Assembly: GCA_963170055.1 (NCBI GenBank)
Contig: CAUJGJ010000213.1
Coordinates: 310,001 to 374,000 of the forward strand
DNA: 64,000 nt
Reading direction: 5' to 3'
Origin: Halisarca cf. caerulea
Lineage: Eukaryota > Porifera > Demospongiae > Chondrillida > Halisarcidae
The notes beneath the pieces were generated by a model. That model did no database searches. It saw nothing but the letters and a program-made list of their open reading frames with translations, and was not told the DNA's origin. Below, piece by piece: positions 39,940 to 53,353 of the stretch (positions are counted from its first letter, which is position 1; each line of letters opens with the position of its first letter). A program made the position numbers and the translations under genes.

Positions 39940-42435
39940 TGTTGGATATGCTGGTGCTAATACCAATATTTGGCACTAGCACCACGCACATTCCCAGTGG
40001 ACAAACAATACCTTTCTGAAGTGCTGTGGGCGTATTTGTGTAGTGTTGGATATGCTGGTGCTAATACCAATATTTGGCACTAGCACCACGCACATTCCCA
40101 GTGGACACACATGAAATTTCTTAACTACTGTGGGCGTATTTGTGTAATGTTGGATATGCTGGTGCTAATACCAAAATTTGGCACTAGCACCACGCACATT
40201 CCCGGTGGACACACATGACCTTTCTGAAGTGCTGTGGGCATATTTGTGTACTGTTGGATATACTCGTGCTAATACCAAGATTTGGCACTAGCACCACGCA
40301 CATTCCCAGTGGACACATATGAAGTTTCTGAAGTGCTGTGGGCGTATTTGTTTAATGTTGGATATCCTGGTGCTAATACCAATATTTGGCACTAGCACCA
40401 CGCACATTCCCAGTTGACACAAATGAAGTTTTTTAATTACTCTGGGCGTATTTGTGTAGTGTTGGATATGCTGGTGCTAATGCCAATATTTGGCACTAGC
40501 ACCACGCACATTCCCAGTGGACACACATGACCTTTCTGAAGTGGTGCGGGCGTATTTGTGTAGTGTTGGATATGCTGGTGCTAATACCAATATTTGGCAC
40601 TAGCACCACGCACATTCCCAGTGGACACACATGACCTTTCTGAAGTGCTGTGGGCGTATTTGTGTAGTGTTGGATATGCTGGTGCTAATACCAATATTTG
40701 GCACTAGCACCACGCACATTCCCGGTGGACACACATGAAGTTTCTTAACTACTGTAAGCGTTTTTGTGTAGTGTTGGATATGCTGGTGCTAATACCAATA
40801 TTAGGCACTAGCACCACGCACATTCCCAGTGGACACACATGACCTTTCTGAAGTGCTGTGGGTGTATTTGTGTAGTGTTGGATATGCTGGTGCTAATACC
40901 AAAATTTGGCACTAGCACCACGCACATTCCCAGTGGACACACATGAAATTTCTTAACTACTGTGGGCGTATTTGTGTAATGTTGGATATGCTGGTGCTAA
41001 TACCAATATTTGGCACTAGCACCACGCACATTCCCAGTGGACACACATGAAGTTTCTTAAGTGCTGTGGGCGTATTTGTGTAGTGTTGGATATGCTGGTG
41101 CTAATACCAATATTTGGCACTAGCACCACGCACATTCCCAGTGGACACACATGACCTTTCTGAAGTGCTGTGGGCGTATTTGTGTAGTGTTGGATATGCT
41201 GGTGCTAATACCAATATTTGGCACTAGCACCACGCACATTCCCAGTGGACAAACAATACCTTTCTGAAGTGCTGTGGGCTTATTTGTGTAGTGTTGGATA
41301 TGCTGGTGCTAATACCAATATTTGGCACTAGCACCACGCACATTCCCAGTGGACACACATGAAATTTCTTAACTACTGTGGGCGTATTTGTGTAATGTTG
41401 GATATGCTGGTGCTAATACCAAAATTTGGCACTAGCACCACGCACATTCCCAGTGGACACACATGACCTTTCTGAAGTGCTGTGGGCGTATTTATGTACT
41501 GTTGGATATACTCGTGCTAATACCAATATTTGGCACTAGCACCACGCACATTCCCAGTGGACACATATGAAGTTTCTGAAGTGCTGTGGGCGTATTTGTT
41601 TAATGTTGGATATCCTGGTGCTAATACCAATATTTGGCACTAGCACCACGCACATTCCCAGTTGACACAAATGAAGTTTTTTAATTACTCTGGGCGTATT
41701 TGTGTAGTGTTGGATATGCTGGTGCTAATGCCAATATTTGGCACTAGCACCACGCACATTCCCAGTGGACACACATGACCTTTCTGAAGTGCTGTGGGCG
41801 TATTTGTGTAGTGTTGGATATGCTGGTGCTAATACCAATATTTGGCACTAGCACCACGCACATTCCCAGTGGACACACATGACCTTTCTGAAGTGCTGTG
41901 GGCGTATTTGTGTAGTGTTGGATATGCTGGTGCTAATACCAATATTTGGCACTAGCACCACGCACATTCCCGGTGGACACACATGAAGTTTCTTAACTAC
42001 TGTAAGCGTATTTGTGTAGTGTTGGATATGCTGGTGCTAATACCAATATTTGGCACTAGCACCACGCACATTCCCAGTGGACACACATGACCTTTCTGAA
42101 GTGCTGTGGGTGTATTTGTGTAGTGTTGGATATGCTGGTACTAATACCAAAATTTGGCACTAGCACCACGCACATTCCCAGTGGACACACATGAAATTTC
42201 TTAACTACTGTGGGCGTATTTGTGTAATGTTGGATATGCTGGTGCTAATACCAATATTTGGCACTAGCACCACGCACATTCCCAGTGGACACACATGAAG
42301 TTTCTGAAGTGCTGTGGGCGTATTTGTGTAGTGTTGGATATGCTGGTGCTAATACCAATATTTGGCACTAGCACCACGCACATTCCCAGTGGACACACAT
42401 GACCTTTCTGAAGTGCTGTGGGCGTATTTGTGTAG
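39940..42435. repeat. 12-unit (1248-bp) tandem duplication, 39940-41187 and 41188-42435
   Basis: Nearly every unit in the first copy has its marked counterpart 1248 bases later: ACAAACAATACC (40001 and 41249), GAAATTTC, CCAAAATTTGG, ATACTCGTGC with ACATATG, ATCCTGGTGC with GTTGACACAAATG and TTACTCTGGG, GCTAATGCC (40478 and 41726), A, CCCGGTGG-D, and GGGTGTATT. Differences are few: GTGGTGCGGG near 40541, CAAGATTTGG near 40277, ATTAGGCAC near 40801 and TTTATGTACTG near 41491. It is one of the clearest higher-order repeats in the window. Confidence 0.87.
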
Positions 42436-42851
42436 TGTTGGATATGCTGGTGCTAATACCAATATTTGGCACTAGCACCACGCACATTCCCAGTGGACAC
42501 ACATGAAATTTCTTAACTACTGTGGGCGTATTTGTTTAATGTTGGATATGCTGGTGCTAATACCAATATTTGGCACTAGCACCACGCACATTCCCAGTGG
42601 ACACACATGACCTTTCTGAAGTGCTGTGGGCGTATTTGTGTACTGTTGGATATACTGGTGCTAATACCAATATTTGGCACTAGCACCACGCACATTCCCA
42701 GTGGACACACATGACCTTTCTGAAGTGCTGTGGGCGTATTTGTGTAGTGTTGGATATGCTGGTGCTAATACCAATATTTGGCACTAGCACCACGCACATT
42801 CCCAGTGGACACACATGAAGTTTCTGAAGTGCTGTGGGCGTATTTGTGTAG

Positions 42852-43371
42852 TATTGGATATGCTGGTGCTAATACCAATATTTGGCACTAGCACCACGCA
42901 CATTCCCAGTGGACACACATGAAATTTCTTAACTACTGTGGGCGTATTTGTGTAATGTTGGATATGCTGGTGCTAATACCAATATTTGGCAGTAGCACCA
43001 CGCACATTCCCAGTGGACACACATGAAGTTTCTGAAGTGCTGTGGGCGTATTTGTGTAGTGTTGGATATGCTGGTGCTAATACCAATATTTGGCACTAGC
43101 ACCACACACATTCTCAGTGGACACACATGACCTTTCTGAAGTGCTGTGGGCGTATTTGTGTAGTGTTGGATATGCTGGTGCTAATACCAATATTTGGCAC
43201 TAGCACCACGCACATTCCCATTGGACACACATGACCTTTCTGAAGTGCTGTGGGCGTATTTGTGTAGTGTTGGATATGCTGGTGCTAATACCAATATTTG
43301 GCACTAGCACCACGCACATTCCCAGTGGACACACATGACCTTTCTGAAGTGCTGTGGGCGTATTTTTGTAG
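42852..43371. repeat. Five-unit block, also at 45348-45867 and 57090-57609
   Basis: The order GAAATTTC, GGCAGTAGC-C, CATTCTCAG-A, CCCATTGG-A, A with TTTTTGTAG is shared at a shift of 2496 (24 units) and again 11742 bases further right. The second and third copies share CACCTCGCAC, and the first has CACCACACAC instead. The third copy therefore derives from the second rather than the first. Confidence 0.78.
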
Positions 43372-46300
43372 TGTTGGATATGCTGGTGCTAATACCAATA
43401 TTTGGCACTAGCACCACGCACATTCCCAGTGGACACAAATGAAGTTTTTTAATTACTCTGGGCGTATTTGTGTAGTGTTGGATATGCTGGTGCTAATGCC
43501 AATATTTGGCACTAGCACCACGCACATTCCCAGTGGACACACATGACCTTTCTGAAGTGCTGTGGGCGTATTTGTGTAGTGTTGGATATGCTAGTGCTAA
43601 TACCAATATTTGGCACTAGCACCACGCACATTCCCAGTGGACACACATGAAGTTTCTTAACTACTGTAAGCGTATTTGTGTACTGTTGGATATGCTGGTG
43701 CTAATACCAATATTTGGCACTAGCACCACGCACATTCCCAGTGGACACACATGACATTTCTGAAGTGCTGTGGGTGTATTTGTGTAGTGTTGGATATGCT
43801 GGTACTAATACCAAAATTTGGCACTAGCACCACGCACATTCCCAGTGGACACACATGACCTTTCTGAAGTGCTGTGGGCGTATTTGTGTAGTGTTGGATA
43901 TGCTGGTGCTAATACCAATATTTGGCACTAGCACCACGCACATTACCAGTGGACACACATGACCTTTCTGAAGTGCTGTGGGCGTATTTGTGTAGTGTTG
44001 GATATGCTGGTGCTAATACCAATATTTGGCACTAGCACCACGCACATTCCCAGTGGACACACATGACCTTTCTGAAGTGCTGTGGGCGTATTTGTGTAGT
44101 GTTGGATATGCTGGTGCTAATACCAATATTTGGCACTAGCACCACGCACATTCCCAGTGGACACACATGAAGTTTCTGAAGTGCTGTGGGCGTATTTGTG
44201 TAGTGTTGGATATGCTGGTGCTAATACCAATATTTGGCACTAGCACCACGCATATTCCCAGGGGACACACATGACCTTTCTGAAGTGCTGTGGGCGTATT
44301 TGTGTAGTGTTGGATATGCTGGTGCTAATACCAATATTAGGCACTAGCACCACGCACATTCCCAGTGGACACACATGGCCTTTCTGAAGTGCTGTGGGCG
44401 TATTTGTGTAGTGTTGGATATGCTGGTAATAATACCAATATTTGGCACTAGCACCACGCACATTCCCAGTGGACACACATGAAATTTCTTAACTACTGTG
44501 GGCGTATTTGTTTAATGTTGGATATGCTGGTGCTAATACCAATATTTGGCACTAGCACCACGCACATTCCCAGTGGACACACATGACCTTTCTGAAGTGC
44601 TGTGGGCGTATTTGTGTACTGTTGGATATACTGGTGCTAATACCAATATTTGGCACTAGCACCACGCACATTCCCAGTGGACACATATGAAGTTTCTGAA
44701 GTGCTGTGGGCGTATTTGTTTAATGTTGGATATGCTGGTGCTAATACCAATATTTGGCACTAGCACCACGCACATTCCCAGTGGACACACATGAAGTTTC
44801 TGAAGTGCTGTGGGCGTATTTGTGTAGTGTTGGATATGCTGGTGCTAATACCAATATTTGGCACTAGCACCACGCACATTCCCAGTGGACACACATGACA
44901 TTTCTGAAGTGCTGTGGGCGTATTTGTGTAGTGTTGGATATGCTGGTGCTAATACCAATATTTGGCACTAGCACCACGCACATTCTAAGTGGACACACAT
45001 GACCTATCTGAAGTGCTGTGGGCGTATTTGTGTAATGTTGGATATGCTGGTGCTAATACCAATATTTGGCACTAGCACCACGCACATTCCCAGTGGACAC
45101 ACATGAAGTTTCTGAAGTGCTGTGGGCGTATTTGTGTAGTATTGGATATGCTGGTGCTAATACCAATATTTGGCACTAGCACCACGCACATTCCCGGTGG
45201 ACACACATGAAGTTTCTTAGCTACTGTAAGCGTATTTGTGTAGTGTTGGATATGCTGGTGCTAATACCAATATTTGGCACTAGCACCACGCACATTCCCA
45301 GTGGACACACATGACCTTTCTGAAGTGCTGTGGGCGTATTTGTGTAGTGTTGGATATGCTGGTGCTAATACCAATATTTGGCACTAGCACCACGCACATT
45401 CCCAGTGGACACACATGAAATTTCTTAACTACTGTGGGCGTATTTGTGTAATGTTGGATATGCTGGTGCTAATACCAATATTTGGCAGTAGCACCTCGCA
45501 CATTCCCAGTGGACACACATGAAGTTTCTGAAGTGCTGTGGGCGTATTTGTGTAGTGTTGGATATGCTGGTGCTAATACCAATATTTGGCACTAGCACCA
45601 CGCACATTCTCAGTGGACACACATGACCTTTCTGAAGTGCTGTGGGCGTATTTGTGTAGTGTTGGATATGCTGGTGCTAATACCAATATTTGGCACTAGC
45701 ACCACGCACATTCCCATTGGACACACATGACCTTTCTGAAGTGCTGTGGGCGTATTTGTGTAGTGTTGGATATGCTGGTGCTAATACCAATATTTGGCAC
45801 TAGCACCACGCACATTCCCAGTGGACACACATGACCTTTCTGAAGTGCTGTGGGCGTATTTTTGTAGTGTTGGATATGCTGGTGCTAATACCAATATTTG
45901 GCACTAGCACCACGCACATTCCCAGTGGACACACATGAAGTTTTTGAAGTGCTGTGGGCGTATTTGTGTAGTGTTGGATATGCTGGTGCTAATACCAATA
46001 TTTGGCACTAGCACCACGCACATTCCCAGGGGACACACATGACCTTTCTGAAGTGCTGTGGGCGTATTTGTGTAGTGTTGGATATGCTGGTGCTAATACC
46101 AATATTTGGCACTAGCACCACGCACATTCCCAGTGGACACACATGACCTTTCTGAAGTGCTGTGGGCGTATTTGTGTAGTGTTGGATATGCTGGTACTAA
46201 TACCAATATTTGGCACTAGCACCACGCACATTCACAGTGGACACACATGAAGTTTCTTAACTACTGTGGGCGTATTTGTGTAATGTTAGATATGCTGGTG

Positions 46301-46803
46301 CTAATACCAATATTTGGCACTAGCACCACGCACATTCCCAGTGGACACACATGACCTTTCTGAAGTGCTGTGGGCGTATTTGTGTAGTGTTGGATATGCT
46401 GGTGCTAATACCAATATTTGGCACTAGCACCACGCACATTCCCAGTGGACGCACATGACCTTTCTGAAGTGCTGTGGGCGTATTTGTGTAGTGTTGGATA
46501 TGCTGGTGCAAATACCAATATTTGGCACTAGCACCACGCACATTCCCAGTGGACACACATGACCTTTCTGAAGTACTGTGGGCGTATTTGTGTACTGTTT
46601 GATATGCTTGTGCTAATACCAATATTTGGCACTAGCACCACGCACATTCCCAGTGGACACACATGAAGTTTCTGAAGTGCTGTGGGCGTATTTGTGTAGT
46701 ATTGGATATGCTGGTGCTAATACCAATATTTGGCACTAGCACCACGCACATTCCCGGTGGACACACATGACCTTTCTGAAGTGCTGTGGGCGTATTTGTG
46801 TAG

Positions 46804-49800
46804 TGTTGGATATGCTGGTGCTAATACCAATATTTGGCACTAGCACCACGCACATTCCCAGTGGACACACATGACCTTTCTGAAGTGCTGTGGGCGTATT
46901 TATGTAGTGTTGGATATGCTGGTGCTAATACCAATATTTGGCACTAGCACCACGCACATTCCCAGTGGACACACATGACCTTTCTGAAGTGCTGTGGGCG
47001 TATTTGTGTAGTGTTGGATATGCTGGTGCTAATACCAATATTTGGCACTAGCACCACGCACATTCCCAGTGGACACACATGAAGTTTCTGAAGTGCTGTG
47101 GGCGTATTTGTGTAGTGTTGGATATGCTGGTGCTAATACCAATATTTGGCACTAGCACCACGCACATTCCCAGGGGACACACATGACCTTTCTGAAGTGC
47201 TGTGGGCGTATTTGTGTAGTGTTGGATATGCTGGTGCTAATACCAATATTTGGCACTAGCACCACGCACATTCCCAGTGGACACACATGACCTTTCTGAA
47301 GTGCTGTGGGCGTATTTGTGTAATGTTGGATATGCTGGTGCTAATACCAATATTTGGCACTAGCACCACGCACATTCCCAGTGGACACACATGACCTTTC
47401 TGAAGTGCTGTGGGCGTATTTTTGTAGTGTTGGATATGCTAGTGCTAATACCAATATTTGGCACTAACACCACGCACATTCCCAGTGGACACACATGAAG
47501 TTTCTAAAGTGCTGTGGGCGTATTTGTGTAGTGTTGGATATGCTGGTGCTAATACCAATATTTGGCACTAGCACCACGCACATTCCCAGTGGACACACAT
47601 GAAGTTTCTGAAGTGCTGTGGGTGTATTTGTGTAGTGTTGGATATGCTGGTGCTAATACCAATATTTGGCACTAGCACCACGCACATTCTTAGTGGACAC
47701 ACATGACCTTTCTGAAGTGCTGTGGGCGTATTTGTGTAGTGTTGGATATGCTGGTGCTAATACCAATATTTGGCACTAGCACCACGCACATTCCCAGTGG
47801 ACACACGTGACCTTTCTGAAGTGCTGTGGGCGTATTTGTGTAGTGTTGGATATTCTGGTGCTAATACCAATATTTGGCACTAGCACCACGCACATTCCCA
47901 GTGGACACACATGAAGTTTTTGAAGTGCTGTGGGCGTATTTGTGTAGTGTTGGATATGCTGGTGCTAATACCAATATTTGGCACTAGCACCACGCACATT
48001 CCCAGGGGACACACATGACCTTTCTGAAGTGCTGTGGGTGTATTTGTGTAGTGTTGGATATGCTGGTGCTAATACCAATATTTGGCACTAGCACCACGCA
48101 CATTCCCAGTGGACACACATGACCTTTCTGAAGTGCTGTGGGCGTATTTGTGTAGTGTTGGATATGCTGGTACTAATACCAATATTTGGCACTAGCACCA
48201 CGCACATTCCCAGTGGACACACATGAAGTTTCTTAACTACTGTGGGCGTATTTGTGTAATGTTGGATATGCTGGTGCTAATACCAATATTTGGCACTAGC
48301 ACCACGCACATTCCCAGTGGACACACATGACCTTTCTGAAGTACTGTGGGCGTATTTGTGTACTGTTTGATATGCTTGTGCTAATACCAATATTTGGCAT
48401 TAGCACCACGCACATTCCCAGTGGACACATATGAAGTTTCTGAAGTGCTGTGGGCGTATTTGTTTAATGTTGGATATGCTGGTGCTAATACCAATATTTG
48501 GCACTAGCACCACGCACATTCCCAGTGGACACACATGACCTTTCTGAAGTGCTGTGGGCGTATTTGTGTAGTGTTGGATATGCTGGTGCTAATACCAACA
48601 TTTGGCACTAGCACCACGCACATTCCCAGTGGACACACATGACCTTTCTGAAGTGCTGTGGGCGTATTTATGTAGTGTTGGATATGCTGGTGCTAATACC
48701 AATATTTGGCACTAGCACCACGCACATTCCCAGTGGACACACATGACCTTTCTGAAGTGCTGTGGGCGTATTTGTGTAGTGTTGGATATGCTGGTGCTAA
48801 TACCAATATTTGGCACTAGCACCACGCACATTCCCAGTGGACACACATGAAGTTTCTGAAGTGCTGTGGGCGTATTTGTGTAGTGTTGGATATGCTGGTG
48901 CTAATACCAATATTTGGCACTAGCACCACGCACATTCCCAGGGGACACACATGACCTTTCTGAAGTGCTGTGGGCGTATTTGTGTAGTGTTGGATATGCT
49001 GGTGCTAATACCAATATTTGGCACTAGCACCACGCACATTCCCAGTGGACACACATGACCTTTCTGAAGTGCTGTGGGCGTATTTGTGTAATGTTGGATA
49101 TGCTAGTGCTAATACCAATATTTGGCACTAGCACCACGCACATTCCCAGTGGACACACATGACCTTTCTGAAGTGCTGTGGGCGTATTTTTGTAGTGTTG
49201 GATATGCTAGTGCTAATACCAATATTTGGCACTAACACCACGCACATTCCCAGTGGACACACATGAAGTTTCTAAAGTGCTGTGGGCGTATTTAAGTAGT
49301 GTTGGATATGCTGGTGCTAATACCAATATTTGGCACTAGCACCACGCACATTCCCAGTGGACACACATGAAGTTTCTGAAGTGCTGTGGGTGTATTTGTG
49401 TAGTGTTGGAAATGCTGGTGCTAATACCAATATTTGGCACTAGCACCACGCACATTCTTAGTGGACACACATGACCTTTCTGAAGTGCTGTGGGCGTATT
49501 TGTGTAGTGTTGGATATGCTGGTGCTAATACCAATATTTGGCACTAGCACCACGCACATTCCCAGTGGACACACGTGACCTTTCTGAAGTGCTGTGGGCG
49601 TATTTGTGTAGTGTTGGATATTCTGGTGCTAATACTAATATTTGGCACTAGCACCACGCACATTCCCAGTGGACACACATGACCTTTCTGAAGTGCTGTG
49701 GGTGTATTTGTGTAGTGTTGGATATGCTGGTGCTAATACCAATATTTGGCACTAGCACCACGCACATTCCCAGTGGACACACATGACTTTTCTGAAGTGC

Positions 49801-50131
49801 TGTGGGCGTATTTGTGTAGTGTTGGATATGCTGGTACTAATACCAATATTTGGCACTAGCACCACGCACATTCCCAGTGGACACACATGAAGTTTCTTAA
49901 CTACTGTGGGCGTATTTGTGTAATGTTGGATATGCTGGTGCTAATACCAATATTTGGCACTAGCACCACGCACATTCCCAGTGGACACACATGACCTTTC
50001 TGAAGTGCTGTGGGCGTATTTGTGTAGTGTTGGATATGCTGGTGCTAATACCAATATTTGGCACTAGCACCACGCACATTCCCAGTGGACGCACATGACC
50101 TTTCTGAAGTGCTGTGGGCGTATTTGTGTAG
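46804..50131. repeat. 17-unit (1768-bp) duplication, 46804-48571 and about 48572-50131
   Basis: Markers recur 1768 apart: TTTATGTAG (46901 and 48669), CCCAGGGGAC, GTAATGTTGG, GCTAGTGC with CACTAACACC, CTAAAGTGC, TTCTTAGTGG (47685 and 49453), and CACACGTGACC (47804 and 49572). After CACACGTG the spacing drops to 1664 (GGGTGTATT at 48036 and 49700), so one unit was lost from the second copy. The right edge is approximate. Confidence 0.78.
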
Positions 50132-50859
50132 TGTTGGATATGCTGGTGCTAATACCAATATTTGGCACTAGCACCACGCACATTCCCAGTGGACACACAT
50201 GACCTTTCTGAAGTACTGTAGGCGTATTTGTGTACTGTTTGATATGCTGGTGCTAATACCAATATTTGGCACTAGCACCACGCACATTCCCAGTGGACAC
50301 ACATGACCTTTCTGAAGTGCTGTGGGCGTATTTGTGTAGTGTTGGATATGCTGGTACTAATACCAATATTTGGCACTAGCACCACGCACATTCCCAGTGG
50401 ACACACATGAAGTTTCTTAACTACTGTGGGCGTATTTGTGTAATGTTGGATATGCTGGTGCTAATACCAATATTTGGCACTAGCACCACGCACATTCCCA
50501 GTGGACACACATGACCTTTCTGAAGTGCTGTGGGCGTATTTGTGTAGTGTTGGATATGCTGGTGCTAATACCAATATTTGGCACTAGCACCACGCACATT
50601 CCCAGTGGACGCACATGACCTTTCTGAAGTGCTGTGGGCGTATTTGTGTAGTGTTGGATATGCTGGTGCTAATACCAATATTTGGCACTAGCACCACGCA
50701 CATTCCCAGTGGACACACATGACCTTTCTGAAGTACTGTAGGCGTATTTGTGTACTGTTTGATATGCTGGTGCTAATACCAATATTTGGCACTAGCACCA
50801 CGCACATTCCCAGTGGACACACATGACCTTTCTGAAGTGCTGTGGGCGTATTTTTGTAG
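49820..50859. repeat. 5-unit (520-bp) tandem duplication, 49820-50339 and 50340-50859
   Basis: The order GTACTA-B, A, GGACGCACATG-A, A with AAGTACTGTAGGCG and GTACTG, TGTTTGATAT-A recurs with a shift of 520. GACGCACATG is near 50089 and 50609. The copies are nearly identical, differing for instance at TTTTTGTAG near 50851. A related single copy lies at about 46180-46700. Confidence 0.82.
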
Positions 50860-52107
50860 TGTTGGATATGCTAGTGCTAATACCAATATTTGGCACTAGC
50901 ACCACGCACATTCCCAGAGGACACACATGAAGTTTCTGAAGTGCTGTGGGCGTATTTGTGTAGTGTTGGATATGCTGGTGCTAATACCAATATTTGGCAC
51001 TAGCACCACGCACATTCCCAGTGGACACACATGAAGTTTCTGAAGTGCTGTGGGTGTATTTGTGTAGTGTTGGATATGCTGGTGCTAATACAAGTATATG
51101 GCACTAGCACCACGCACATTCCCAGTGGACACACATGAAGTTTCTTAACTACTGTGGGCGTATTTGTGTAGTGTTGGATATGCTGGTGCTAATACCAATA
51201 TTTGGCACTAGCACCACGCACATTCCCAGTGGACACACATGAAGTTTCTTAACTACTGTGGGCGTATTTGTGTAGTGTTGGATATGCTGGTGCTAATACC
51301 AATATTTGGCACTAGCACCACGCACATTCCCAGGGGACACACATGACCTTTCTGAAGTGCTGTGGGCGTATTTGTGTAGTGTTGGATATGCTGGTGCTAA
51401 TACCAATATTTGGCACTAGCACCACGCACATTCCCAGTGGACACACATGAAGTTTCTGAAGTGCTGTGGGCGTATTTGTGTAGTGTTGGATATGCTGGTG
51501 CTAATACCAAATTTTGGCACTAGCACCACGCACATTCCCAGTGGACACATATGAAGTTTCTGAAGTGCTGTGGGCGTATTTGTTTAAAGTTGGATATGCT
51601 GGTGCTAATACCAATATTTGGCACTAGCACCACGCACATTCCCAGTGGACACACATGACCTTTCTGAAGTGCTGTGGGCGTATTTGTGTAGTGTTGGATA
51701 TGCTGGTGCTAATACCAATATTTGGCACTATTACCACGCACATTCCCAGTGGACACACATGACCTTTCTGAAGTGCTGTGGGCGTATTTTTGTAGTGTTG
51801 GATATGCTAGTGCTAATACAAATATTTGGCACTAGCACCACGCACATTCCCAGTGGACACACATGAAGTTTCTGAAGTGCTGTGGGCGTATTTGTGTAGT
51901 GTTGGATATGCTGGTGCTAATACCAATATTTGGCACTAGCACCACGCACATTCCCAGTGGACACACATGAAGTTTCTGAAGGGCTGTGGGCGTATTTGTG
52001 TAGTGTTGGATATGCTGGTGCTAATACCAATATTTGGCACTAGCACCACGCACATTCCCAGTGGACACACATGACCTTTCTGAAGTGCTGTGGGCGTATT
52101 TGTGTAG

Positions 52108-53353
52108 TGTTGGATATGCTGGTGCTAATTCCAATATTTGGCACTAGACCCACGCACATTCCCAGTGACACACATGAAGTTTCTAAACTACTATGGGCGT
52201 ATTTGTGTAGTGTTGGATATGCTGGTGCTAATACAAGTATATGGCACTAGCACCACGCACATTCCCAGTGGACACACATGAAGTTTCTTAACTACTGTGG
52301 GCGTATTTGTGTAGTGTTGGACATGTTGGTGCTAATACCAATATTTGGCACTAGCACAACGCACATTCCCAGTGGACACACATGACCTTTCTGAAGTGCT
52401 GTGGGCGTATTTGTGTAGTGTTGGATATGCTGGTGCTAATACCAATATTTGGCACTAGCACCACGCACATTCCCAGTGGACACACATGACCTTTCTGAAG
52501 TGCTGTGGGCGTATTTTTGTAGTGTTGGATATGCTAGTGCTAATACAAATATTTGGCACTAGCACCACGCACATTCCCAGTGGACACACATGAAGTTTCT
52601 GAAATGCTGTGGGCGTATTTGTGTAGTGTTGGATATGCTGGTGCTAATACCAATATTTGGCACTAACACCACGCACATTCCCAGTGGACACACATGAAGT
52701 TTCTGAAGTGCTGTGGGCGTATTTGTGTAGTGTTGGATATGCTGGTGCTAATACCAATATTATGCACTAGACCCACGCACATTCCCAGTGACACACATGA
52801 AGTTTCTTAACTACTATGGGCGTATTTGTGTAGTGTTGGATATGCTGGTGCTAATACAAGTATATGGCACTAGCACCACGCACATTCCCAGTGGACACAC
52901 ATGAAGTTTCTTAACTACTGTGGGCGTATTTGTGTAGTGTTGGACATGTTGGTGCTAATACCAATATTTGGCACTAACACAACGCACATTCCCAGTGGAC
53001 ACACATGACCTTTCTGAAGTGCTGTGGGCGTATTTGTGTAGTGTTGGATATGCTGGTGCTAATACCAATATTTGGCACTAGTACCACGCACATTCCCAGT
53101 GGACACACATGACCTTTCTGAAGTGCTGTGGGCGTATTTTTGTAGTGTTGGATATGCTAGTGCTAATACAAATATTTGGCACTAGCACCACGCACATTCC
53201 CAGTGGACACACATGAAGTTTCTGAAGTGCTGTGGGCGTATTTGTGTAGTGTTGGATATGCTGGTGCTAATACCAATATTTGGCACTAGCACCACGCACA
53301 TTCCCAGTGGACACACATGAAGTTTCTGAAGTGCTGTGGGCGTATTTGTGTAG
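52108..53353. repeat. 6-unit (623-bp) tandem duplication, 52108-52730 and 52731-53353
   Basis: The order is TAGACCCA 103-bp unit, ATACAAGTATATGG, GGACATGTTGG with CACAACGC, A, ATACAAATATTTGG, C-like. It recurs at 623 bases, one less than 6 x 104 because one unit is 103 bp. Small differences include CCAATATTATGC near 52758 and GAAATGCTG near 52611. Confidence 0.78.

Larger units (their letters stand above)
38692..50859. repeat. Region III: A/C-rich part of the array with GAAATTTC units
   Basis: Type A and C units dominate. The regional markers are GAAATTTCTTAAC, CCAAAATTTGG, GGACACATATG with GTTTAATG, GCTAATGCC, CCCAGGGGAC, TTTTTGTAG and GGGTGTATT. D units are still present but less frequent. 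The 104-bp register is unbroken. Tandem duplications of 12, 17 and 5 units follow one another from left to right. Confidence 0.75.

Noticed and set aside
46320..46622. Minus-strand open frame of 100 codons, repeated at 58270-58572
   Set aside because: This is the satellite read on the other strand. It is repeated only because 56570-59065 copies Region III. The other minus-strand frames of 63-85 codons have the same origin.
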